Assembly: GCA_036276235.1 (NCBI GenBank)
Contig: DATBDZ010000341.1
Coordinates: 1 to 39,961, forward strand
Length of the DNA: 39,961 nt
Direction: 5' to 3'
Source: JANWHF01 sp036276235
Lineage (GTDB): Bacteria > Planctomycetota > Phycisphaerae > Tepidisphaerales > Tepidisphaeraceae
The translations under genes were made by a program, and so were the position numbers. Below the pieces are notes generated by a model. That model was not told the origin of the DNA. It did not search any database and saw only the letters and a program-made list of their open reading frames with translations. How positions within the stretch are numbered: the first letter of the stretch is position 1; each line of letters starts with the position of its first letter. Shown in pieces: positions 32,614-38,709 of this stretch.

Positions 32614-33990
32614 GTGAATAGCGTTCGTCGAAGTCGACACCGGTCACTTATTGCCGCGGCGGCAGTGGCCGTTCTGGGTTCCGCCGCTGTCGTGCTGGCC
32701 GATGATCCTGGCCAAAAGGAATTGCTCGATACCGTCAGGCAGTTGCAGGACGAGGTTCGACAACTCAAGGCGCAGGTGAATCAACAATCGCAGGCAACAA
32801 AAGACGTTTCGCCCGAGCAGGAAAAAGCAACGACCAATGCAGTGCAATCGGATGCCGCCCAGCACAGCCAATTGATGCAGTTGGAGAGCTTGAACGCCGG
32901 CTGGTCACAGGGGCGGTTTCTGTTGCAAAGCACTGATGGGCGATATCTGCTTCATCCGTGGTTTCAACTGCAATTCCGGAACACGACAACGTTCCGCGAG
33001 GATGCCAAGCAACACGGTACCTCCGACGACATACAGAACGGCTTTGAAATCCGCCGACTGAAGTTTGGTTTTGATGGCAACGCCATCAGCACCGATCTCA
33101 CCTACAACCTGCAGTTTGCGGTCGATCGAAAGACGGGCAACGTCCAGCTTGAAATGGCCTATGCGAAATACCATTTCCACGACACGCCTTTTTCCGTTCG
33201 CGGCGGGCAGTTCAAGGAAGCACTCGACCACGAGCAGCTTCTGACCAGCAAATTCTTTGTCTCCGCCGACCGCACGTACACCGATGATGTCTTCCTTGGC
33301 GGCGAAGGATTCGTGCAGGGCGCCGGCTTGATCTATGACAACGGCGGCGTCGTTCGCGGCGAGGCGGATTTCACCGACGGCATTAAAAACTTCAACAACA
33401 ACTTCCAGGATTATCCCACAACGGGCATTACCGCCGACTGGGGCGCTAATGGCCGCGTCGAGTTCAAAGTGTTCGGCGATTGGGCTGACTACGATCACTT
33501 TGCCGCCTACGGCACCAAGAAGCCGCTGCTGGTCGTTGGCGCGGGTGCGGATTACACCGAAGCCGGCCACACCGGTGTTCTCACGCACGTGGTTGATGCG
33601 CAATTCTTTGGCCGCCATGGCTTGGGTCTCTACGGTGCCTATCTGGGCCGCTACACGAAGGGCAATACGATCGGCTCATTCACCGGGGATACGTACGATG
33701 CCACTGTTCGCACGCAAATCAGCTATGCGTTTGGCAAGCATTGGGAGCCGTTCGCTCAGTACGAATTCCTCAACTTCGACAATCACACGTTCCCCGCAAA
33801 CGTGACGAATAACATCAACGTGATTCGCGCCGGCTTCAGCTACTATGTATATGGCCACAACGCCAAATTCACTGTCGATGCGACGTATCTGCCCAACGGC
33901 GCGCCCATCGCCGACGACGGCAACGGAATCTTGCTAAACAACAATCACACCGAAATCGTGGGGCGGGTGCAGTTCCAGTTGCTGCTGTAG
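32614..33990 (+). CDS. OprP/O-like outer-membrane porin (paralog 3)
   Basis: This 458-residue porin has a signal peptide (about 1-30, SLIAAAAVAVLGSAAVVLA), a coiled-coil segment (LLDTVRQLQDEVRQLKAQVN), a barrel starting at RFLLQSTDGRYLLHPWFQLQ, and the terminal strand VGRVQFQLLL. It shares the NGFEIRRLKFGFDGN motif and overall order with the two neighbouring porins. The start is GTG 32614, with AAGGAG eight bases upstream. The transcript starts far upstream behind the leader peptide, so this copy is likely regulated differently from the other two; a sulfur-nutrient role is only a guess from the Cys leader. Confidence 0.88.
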   Translation: MNSVRRSRHRSLIAAAAVAVLGSAAVVLADDPGQKELLDTVRQLQDEVRQLKAQVNQQSQATKDVSPEQEKATTNAVQSDAAQHSQLMQLESLNAGWSQGRFLLQSTDGRYLLHPWFQLQFRNTTTFREDAKQHGTSDDIQNGFEIRRLKFGFDGNAISTDLTYNLQFAVDRKTGNVQLEMAYAKYHFHDTPFSVRGGQFKEALDHEQLLTSKFFVSADRTYTDDVFLGGEGFVQGAGLIYDNGGVVRGEADFTDGIKNFNNNFQDYPTTGITADWGANGRVEFKVFGDWADYDHFAAYGTKKPLLVVGAGADYTEAGHTGVLTHVVDAQFFGRHGLGLYGAYLGRYTKGNTIGSFTGDTYDATVRTQISYAFGKHWEPFAQYEFLNFDNHTFPANVTNNINVIRAGFSYYVYGHNAKFTVDATYLPNGAPIADDGNGILLNNNHTEIVGRVQFQLLL

Positions 33991-34007
33991 GTGCAACTTC
34001 GTTTTCT

Positions 34008-34112
34008 CCCTCCCCCGGTACTCCGGGGGAGGGCTGGGGTGGGGGTTGTGGAGGATCAACGTCGTTCGCGTGAACCCCCTCCCTAGCCCTCCCCCGGAGT
34101 ACCGAGGGAGGG
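34008..34112. repeat. Nested palindrome with GTACTC/GAGTAC hairpins
   Basis: The left hairpin has a perfect 10-bp stem (34008-34017 with 34024-34033) and loop GTACTC at 34018-34023. The right hairpin has a 10-bp stem with one mismatch (34087-34096 with 34103-34112) and loop GAGTAC at 34097-34102. The DNA between them also forms an inverted repeat (34031-34047 against 34073-34089), so the element is one large palindrome with hairpins in both arms. It sits between convergent genes. Confidence 0.85.
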
Positions 34113-34174
34113 GACAAGACGGGATCGTCGCCGTTTTACACTCGGGCTGTTCGCGAGAACCGCGATTTACATGC

Positions 34175-34205
34175 AAAAAAGGCCCCAGCGCTGCTGGCGC
34201 TGGGG
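34175..34205 (-). terminator. Intrinsic terminator of the EF-hand gene
   Basis: An 8-bp GC-rich stem (34183-34190 with 34198-34205) is followed on the minus strand by CC and a T6 run (34175-34180). It lies 43 bp after the stop of the Gly-rich EF-hand gene. Confidence 0.85.
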
Positions 34206-34247
34206 TCTCGGGAACAAAGATGGGAACGCGTCGAATTGGGCGACGGA

Positions 34248-35033
34248 CTACTGAGGCGGCTGTCCCGGTCCGCGGCCTTGACCGCCCGGACCACCGGGGC
34301 CACCCTGCCCGCCGCCCGGTCCACCGAAGCCGCCTTGCCCACCGCCGCCTGGGCCGCCGAATCCACCGGGGCCGCCCGGTCCGCCGCGGCCACGGCCGCC
34401 TCGGGCTCGGATTTGCTGAAACTGGGCGTTCTGCTCGGAAGTCAGGATTTTCGCGAGTTTCGTATCGACGTCCTTCTGTAGGTCATCGATCTGTTTGCGC
34501 TGATCGTCGGAAAGATTGAGCTGATCGGCCAAACCTTGCGGCATAATGCGGCCAGGTTGAGGCCCGCCGCGGCCGCCGGGCCCGCCGGGTCCGAAGCCTC
34601 GGCCGCCTTGACCACCGGGTCCGAAGTCATCGGGACCGCCGCCCGGGCCACCGGGGCCGCCGAATCCATCGGGTCCGCCACCGGGACCGCCGGGTCCGCC
34701 AGGGCCGCCGCCCCGACCACCGCGGCCACCGGGACCGCCACGTCCGCCGCCGGCGGGAGCTTCGGCGTCCAGTTTCGCCGCCAAGGCGGTCAGTTCTTCC
34801 TTGGTAACGATGCCGTCGTTGTTCGTGTCGGCCATGTCGAAGAAGCGAAGGAAGCGCGTATCGGTGATTTCGTCGCGCGTCAGCTTGCCGTCCTTCTTCT
34901 TGTCGAACGACAGCATCTTGGTGACGACCGACGAATTCGCCGGATCAGCCTGCGGGGCGTTCTGCGCGGCGGCCATTGAGAGCATCGTGGTCAGACAGAC
35001 AAATGGGGCAATTATTTGATATTTAATTCGCAT
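34248..35033 (-). CDS. Secreted EF-hand, Gly-rich protein
   Basis: This 261-residue protein has a signal peptide (about 1-23) and two EF-hand loops, DKKKDGKLTRDE at 44-55 and DTNNDGIVTKEE at 69-80, each with the expected Ca2+ ligands. A long Gly/Pro/Asp/Arg-rich region (about 93-165) has GGPGGxGG repeats. Next comes a helical segment (LADQLNLSDDQRKQIDDLQK, then DVDTKLAKILTSEQ) resembling a Spy/LTXXQ-type periplasmic helix pair, and a second Gly-rich tail. The sequence is typical of planctomycete surface or matrix proteins. It may bind calcium and assemble; no enzyme activity is predicted. The ATG has AGGA nearby. Confidence 0.8.
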   Translation of the reverse strand: MRIKYQIIAPFVCLTTMLSMAAAQNAPQADPANSSVVTKMLSFDKKKDGKLTRDEITDTRFLRFFDMADTNNDGIVTKEELTALAAKLDAEAPAGGGRGGPGGRGGRGGGPGGPGGPGGGPDGFGGPGGPGGGPDDFGPGGQGGRGFGPGGPGGRGGPQPGRIMPQGLADQLNLSDDQRKQIDDLQKDVDTKLAKILTSEQNAQFQQIRARGGRGRGGPGGPGGFGGPGGGGQGGFGGPGGGQGGPGGPGGQGRGPGQPPQ

Positions 35034-35097
35034 TGGAAGTCCTCGTCGTGTGGATCAATTAAGAACTGAAAACCGATCGCAGAGCCAAAAAGTTTTT

Positions 35098-35187
35098 CGT
35101 AGGGTCCGCATTGGCGGACATTTCGTGGAGACGCCAACCCCGTCCGCGGCTCGACTGAGCTCGTCGAAGTCCAAGGCGGACCCTACG
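35098..35187. repeat. Inverted repeat, TAGGGTCCGC family (copy 1)
   Basis: The arms 35098-35114 and 35171-35187 pair over 17 bp with one mismatch around a GC-rich centre with a second inverted repeat (gaggctcgac-like against gtcgaagtc-like parts). The arm sequence recurs in the element at 35969-36040, so the intradiol dioxygenase gene is flanked on both sides by copies of the same repeat. Confidence 0.8.
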
Positions 35188-35193
35188 GCGGGA

Positions 35194-35874
35194 TTAGTCG
35201 TTATCGCGCGGCGTTCTGCCGATGACGATATCGAACCGCGCGGCAAGCTCGCCGACTTTCGATTCCTTGATCGGCTTGAATTCCGTCTGCACCAGCTCGC
35301 GCTGGACGGCGTCGCCGACTGCCCGATAGATGCCGTCGTTGCGATTGCCCGGGAAGCCGGCAATGAAGAACTGGCTGGTCAGCAGCTCGGTATTTCCCTT
35401 CCAGACCTTGAAATGAATGTGCGGCGCCGGGCGGCCGGGATACGGAACCGGCTTGATCGTGCGGAAACGGTATTCGCCGTTTGAAGCCGTCTGAAAGCGG
35501 CCGTAGCCCTGGAAATTGTGATCGCGCTGCTTGTCCTTGGGGATGCTGTCGGAGGTGTGCAGATAGACCTCCTTGGCGTCGCATTGCCAGATCTCGATCA
35601 TGGCGTTACGGATCGGGCTGCCGCTGGCGTCGGTGATGCGGCCGGTCAGATGACTCACCTCGCCGACCGCGGGTGTGAGGGAGTTGTTGATGATGATCAG
35701 ATCGTTATCGGTATCGAGCGGGAGCTTGTCGGGATAGAACGGCCCTTCGGTGAGCGGCGGGGTTTGCGAAAGCTCTTCGGCAAAGACGCCGGGCGTCAGC
35801 AGCGCGACGGCTCCGAGGGCGAAGGTGCCGCGGAGCAGCGTTCGCCGCGTGAGCATTTTTTCGAGATCTTGCAC
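35194..35874 (-). CDS. Tat-exported intradiol ring-cleavage dioxygenase
   Basis: This 226-residue protein is of the intradiol dioxygenase family (protocatechuate 3,4-dioxygenase/catechol 1,2-dioxygenase). It uses non-haem Fe(III) to open catechol rings between the hydroxyls. The C-terminal barrel has the iron-ligand pattern: Tyr in WQCDAKEVYLH, Tyr in VPYPGRPAPHIHFKV and both His of that motif. The TEGPFYPDK entry motif is typical. A twin-arginine signal (LTRRTLLRGTFALGAVALL) sends it out of the cytoplasm, unlike the usual soluble enzymes, as in other soil planctomycetes and actinobacteria. I chose GTG 35872-35874 since AAGGAG ends six bases before it; the frame runs further upstream. Substrate unknown. 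Confidence 0.88.
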   Translation of the reverse strand: MQDLEKMLTRRTLLRGTFALGAVALLTPGVFAEELSQTPPLTEGPFYPDKLPLDTDNDLIIINNSLTPAVGEVSHLTGRITDASGSPIRNAMIEIWQCDAKEVYLHTSDSIPKDKQRDHNFQGYGRFQTASNGEYRFRTIKPVPYPGRPAPHIHFKVWKGNTELLTSQFFIAGFPGNRNDGIYRAVGDAVQRELVQTEFKPIKESKVGELAARFDIVIGRTPRDND

Positions 35875-35932
35875 GTGTGTCTCCTTGTGAGCGAGTTGGG
35901 GTCGCCGAGCTGAAAACTGCATCTCAGATTGG

Positions 35933-36061
35933 AATTGTTCTGCTGAAATCCTCTAAATCATGCGGTTTCCGTAGGGTCCGCCTTGGCGGACGGGATTTGC
36001 GTCCTGGCACGAGACGCGTCCGCCAAGGCGGACCCTACGGGAGGATTTCAGCAGAGCAATT
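35933..36061. repeat. MITE-like palindrome, TAGGGTCCGC family (copy 2)
   Basis: An outer inverted repeat (35933-35953 with 36041-36061, about 20 of 21 matches) contains an inner perfect 24-bp inverted repeat (35969-35992 with 36017-36040). The inner arms share the tagggtccgc...ttggcgga sequence of copy 1 at 35098-35187. The copies differ in their outer arms, so the inner element probably inserted into, or was copied within, another palindrome. Confidence 0.8.
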
Positions 36062-36264
36062 TGAAATCTCAAAATTCCGTTCGGCTCTGATTGTCACGAT
36101 CATTCTAACAGACCAGTGATGAATACCGGCTCAAATCCGCCGCGCGTCAAGTGATTTTAAGTGCTTGTATTACCGAGAGTTTAAAGCGAGCCAATTCACC
36201 GAGAATGTGCCGACGATAGCAAAAAATAGCATCCGTCACCTTAAGCGAAGATGAAGAACGGCTC

Positions 36265-36270
36265 TATAAT
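36265..36270 (+). promoter_or_regulatory. -10 box of rarA, leaderless start
   Basis: The perfect -10 box TATAAT lies exactly six bases before ATG 36277, and no Shine-Dalgarno is present. A weak -35 (TTAAGC at 36241) stands 18 bp before it. The arrangement predicts a leaderless mRNA. One half of a 10-bp inverted repeat overlaps the box. Confidence 0.6.
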
Positions 36271-36276
36271 CACTTG

Positions 36277-37830
36277 ATGGACCTCTTTCACGAGACGAGA
36301 CAGAAAAACCTGGATCGAGCCGCGCCGCTGGCGGTGCGAATGCGGCCGCGCACTCTGGAGGAATTTGTCGGGCAGGAGCATTTCCTGGGCTCTGGCAAAT
36401 TACTGCGGCGAATGCTCGAAGCCGATCGCGTCAACAGCGTCATTTTCTACGGACCTCCCGGCACCGGGAAGACGACGCTGGCGAAGCTGATCGCAAACTA
36501 CAGCAAAAGCCATTTCGAGCAGCTCAACGCCGCCGGAGCGGGAGTGAAGGAGGTGCGCGCGATCCTGGACACGGCGCGTGAAAGGCTCGGCACCACCGGC
36601 GGCCGCACCGTTCTCTTTCTCGATGAGATCCATCGCTTCAATCGCGCCCAGCAGGATATCCTGCTGCCGGATGTGGAGGCCGGGCAGATCGTGCTGATCG
36701 GCGCGACGACCGAGAATCCATTTTTTGCTGTGAACGCCCCACTGGTCAGCCGCAGCCAGATCTTCCAGTTCGCGGCACTGAGCGAGGACGAAATTCGCTC
36801 GCTGGTTCTGCGGGCAGTCTCGGATAAAGAGCGCGGCTTCGGAAATCTGTCAATCACCATCGACCCAGCGGCACTCAATCTATGGGCGACCATGTCGGAT
36901 GGAGATGGGAGAAGAGCGTTGACTGCGCTGGAAGTAGCGGTGTTGTCACAAGTAGAAGAGGGACGAAGGGACGGAGGGACAGAGGGACGAAGGGACGCGC
37001 AAAAATCCGAAATCCGAAATCCGAAATCCGAAAAGGGCGCCTCCCACGACAAAACCCAGCGTAGCGGTCGGACCGAAGGTCCACCTCCCTCCGCTCCCGA
37101 AACCCGAAACCCGAAACCTGAAACTCATTCGCCCGCTCCCGAAACCCGAAACCCGAAACCTGAAACCACTCTCCACATTACTCTAGACATCGCCGAGCAG
37201 TCGATGCAGCGCAAGGCGATTGTCTACGACGGAACGGGTGACGAGCATTACGACGCCGCCAGCGCACTGATTAAGTCGATGCGGGGGAGCGATCCGGACG
37301 CGGCGATCTATTGGGTCGCCCGAATGCTCGAGGCCGGTGAAGACCCTCGTTTCATCGCCCGGAGAATCGCCATCCTAGCCAGCGAAGATATCGGAAACGC
37401 CGACCCGAATGCACTTTCTGTCGCAGCGGCGGCCTATGCGGTGGTCGAGCGGATCGGCATGCCCGAGGCGCAGCTAACTCTTGGCCAAGCCGCGATTTAC
37501 ATGGCCACGGCCCCCAAATCAAATGCGTCGGCCATGGCCATTTGGTCCGCCATGAAAGATGTCCGCGAAGGGAGGACGATCCCTGTCCCCAAGCACCTGC
37601 GCGATACGCATTACAAGGGAGCGGCGCGGCTTGGGCATGGGTCCGATTACAAGTATGCCCACGATTTCCCCGGAGGATTTGTTGGACAAGACTACCTTGG
37701 AGTCGATAAAACCTACTACCAACCAACCGACCGCGGCTATGAACAGGAGATCGCAGATCGCTTAGCCACATGGGAGAAAGCCGCCGGCGACTCGTCCGCC
37801 GGAAACCCCAACGAGGAAAATCTGCGCTAA
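36277..37830 (+). CDS. rarA: RarA/MgsA AAA+ ATPase with repeat-derived insert
   Basis: This 517-residue replication-fork maintenance ATPase (RarA/MgsA/WRNIP1 family) acts on stalled forks. Walker A is GPPGTGKT (59-66) and Walker B LFLDEIH (113-119). The C-terminal MgsA region is well conserved (LIKSMRGSDPDAAIYWVARM, LEAGEDPRFIARR, APKSNASAM, HLRDTHYKGAARLGHGSDYK). Between the AAA+ lid (ALTALEVAVLSQ) and the next helix (LHITLDIAEQSMQRKA) residues about 228-298 are foreign: Lys/Arg/Glu/Pro-rich runs encoded by short tandem repeats (positions 36958-37170). Normal family members lack this. The frame is kept, so the protein may still work with a flexible loop. ATG 36277 chosen over TTG 36274. A structured 5-formyl-THF cyclo-ligase leader follows. 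Confidence 0.92.
   Translation: MDLFHETRQKNLDRAAPLAVRMRPRTLEEFVGQEHFLGSGKLLRRMLEADRVNSVIFYGPPGTGKTTLAKLIANYSKSHFEQLNAAGAGVKEVRAILDTARERLGTTGGRTVLFLDEIHRFNRAQQDILLPDVEAGQIVLIGATTENPFFAVNAPLVSRSQIFQFAALSEDEIRSLVLRAVSDKERGFGNLSITIDPAALNLWATMSDGDGRRALTALEVAVLSQVEEGRRDGGTEGRRDAQKSEIRNPKSEKGASHDKTQRSGRTEGPPPSAPETRNPKPETHSPAPETRNPKPETTLHITLDIAEQSMQRKAIVYDGTGDEHYDAASALIKSMRGSDPDAAIYWVARMLEAGEDPRFIARRIAILASEDIGNADPNALSVAAAAYAVVERIGMPEAQLTLGQAAIYMATAPKSNASAMAIWSAMKDVREGRTIPVPKHLRDTHYKGAARLGHGSDYKYAHDFPGGFVGQDYLGVDKTYYQPTDRGYEQEIADRLATWEKAAGDSSAGNPNEENLR
36958..37170 (+). repeat. Tandem-repeat insert within rarA
   Basis: The insert holds, in order: five 8-bp units RAGGGACR (36958-36997); four 8-bp atccgaaa units (about 37004-37035); a spacer with a REP hairpin fragment (37068-37083); and two 42-bp blocks, each of four 7-bp units cccgaaa/cctgaaa (37096-37123 and 37138-37165). 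All parts are typical of intergenic DNA and lack rarA homology, yet the sum keeps the reading frame. The blocks encode APETRNPKPET twice. Confidence 0.9.
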
Positions 37831-37844
37831 TTACTTGCGCAGAT
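37820..37844 (+). terminator. Hairpin overlapping the rarA stop
   Basis: A perfect 8-bp stem (37820-37827 with 37837-37844) has the stop codon TAA in its 9-base loop (37828-37836). No T-run follows, so it may slow ribosomes or protect the 3' end rather than terminate strongly. Confidence 0.5.
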
Positions 37845-37854
37845 CAAACGGGGA

Positions 37855-37987
37855 GGCACGCGGTTTGTCTTGGATACGGGATGCTTACCCAAAAGACGAG
37901 TCGGTGGAGTGCCGAAGTTGATAACGGGGGCGGAAATAGCGGCGGCAAACCGGGTCTTTGGCGGAACCGGACACGAGGAATACTCGT
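37855..37987 (+). promoter_or_regulatory. Structured leader of the cyclo-ligase gene
   Basis: Nested stems 37855-37859/37909-37913, 37867-37871/37893-37897 and 37878-37880/37888-37890 form a long irregular stem-loop. Immediately before the ATG a perfect 5-bp hairpin (37973-37977 with 37983-37987) pairs part of the GAGGA ribosome-binding site. In Escherichia coli the 6S RNA gene lies just before the homologous gene, so a small RNA here is possible; the primary sequence does not show the 6S consensus to me. Confidence 0.35.
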
Positions 37988-37988
37988 A

Positions 37989-38585
37989 ATGAGTGATATG
38001 ACAAGTAAAGCTGCCGTGCGCAAGCAATTGCGCGATGTTTTGGCGGCAATGACCGACGAGCAGCGGCACTCGCAGAGCTTGGCGGCATGTACACATATTG
38101 CGCGCAGCCCCGAGTTCCGGGCCGCCCGCGTGGTGCTCCTCTATCTATCCACCCCGACAGAAGTCGATACGGCCCCCTTGGCCCTGCGCTGTTGGCAGGA
38201 AAATAAAACGGTTGTCGTCCCGAAAGTAAGCTGGGACCAGCGGCGAATTCTGCCGGTCGAAATCAACAGCCTGCAGACCGGCATGACTGTGACCGGCCCC
38301 AACATCCGCGAGCCGATTTCCGGCAAGCCAATCCCTGTTAATCTCATCGATCTGGTTGTCGTGCCCGGCATGGGCTTCACGCCCAACGGCTATCGCATCG
38401 GGCGCGGCATGGGCTTTTACGATCGCTTTCTCGCCCAAGCCGACTTCATGGGCCTTTCCTGCGGGCTGGCGTTCAATCAACAGGTAATTGAGGACATCCC
38501 CGTCCTTGACCATGACATGCCGCTTAGTATGCTGGTGACGGATCACGGAATCAGCCGCTTCGCGTCGAATTGCATCCAACAGTAG
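37989..38585 (+). CDS. 5-formyltetrahydrofolate cyclo-ligase
   Basis: This 198-residue enzyme (MTHFS/YgfA/Fau family) converts 5-formyl-THF to 5,10-methenyl-THF with ATP, recycling a dead-end folate. Conserved marks are the N-terminal KAAVRKQLRD (Lys/Arg for phosphate binding), VLLYLSTPTEVDT (nucleotide/folate contact), VVPGMGFTPNGYRIGRGMGF with the Gly-rich loop and Tyr, and GLAFNQQVIEDIPVLDHDMP. The start ATG 37989 fits the family; longer in-frame upstream sequence does not. GAGGA lies about ten bases before it, partly hidden in a hairpin. The gene follows rarA by 158 bp. Confidence 0.92.
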   Translation: MSDMTSKAAVRKQLRDVLAAMTDEQRHSQSLAACTHIARSPEFRAARVVLLYLSTPTEVDTAPLALRCWQENKTVVVPKVSWDQRRILPVEINSLQTGMTVTGPNIREPISGKPIPVNLIDLVVVPGMGFTPNGYRIGRGMGFYDRFLAQADFMGLSCGLAFNQQVIEDIPVLDHDMPLSMLVTDHGISRFASNCIQQ

Positions 38586-38592
38586 TCGTCAT

Positions 38593-38620
38593 CAGCAGGC
38601 AGAAGTCAGCAGGCAGTAGT
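38593..38620. repeat. Tandem 14-bp repeat
   Basis: Two adjacent 14-bp copies (38593-38606 and 38607-38620, one mismatch) of cagcaggcagNagt follow the cyclo-ligase stop. The downstream 60 bp contains inverted versions of the words (cagtag, ctactg). It is another word-type intergenic repeat. Confidence 0.7.
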
Positions 38621-38709
38621 CAGAGATTATGGGTCGCTGATTTCTGTTGAACTGATCGGCTACTGAATGCTAACTACTTGTCCGACAAGAGAACAAGGAG
38701 GTTCTCGCC

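Larger units (their letters stand above)
35875..36276. other. Intergenic region with MITE-like palindrome
   Basis: This 402-bp gap holds the palindrome at 35933-36061, then a 10-bp inverted repeat (36147-36156 with 36268-36277) and a -10-like TATAAT just before rarA. No gene is seen. Confidence 0.5.

Noticed and set aside
35933..36061. Complete insertion sequence
   Set aside because: There is no transposase frame inside and the total length is only about 130 bp; it could at most be a non-autonomous element.
36958..37170. Frameshift or assembly error in rarA
   Set aside because: Both flanking parts are in the same frame with no stop codon and full family conservation, so the sequence as given encodes one continuous protein. 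Only long reads could show an assembly problem.
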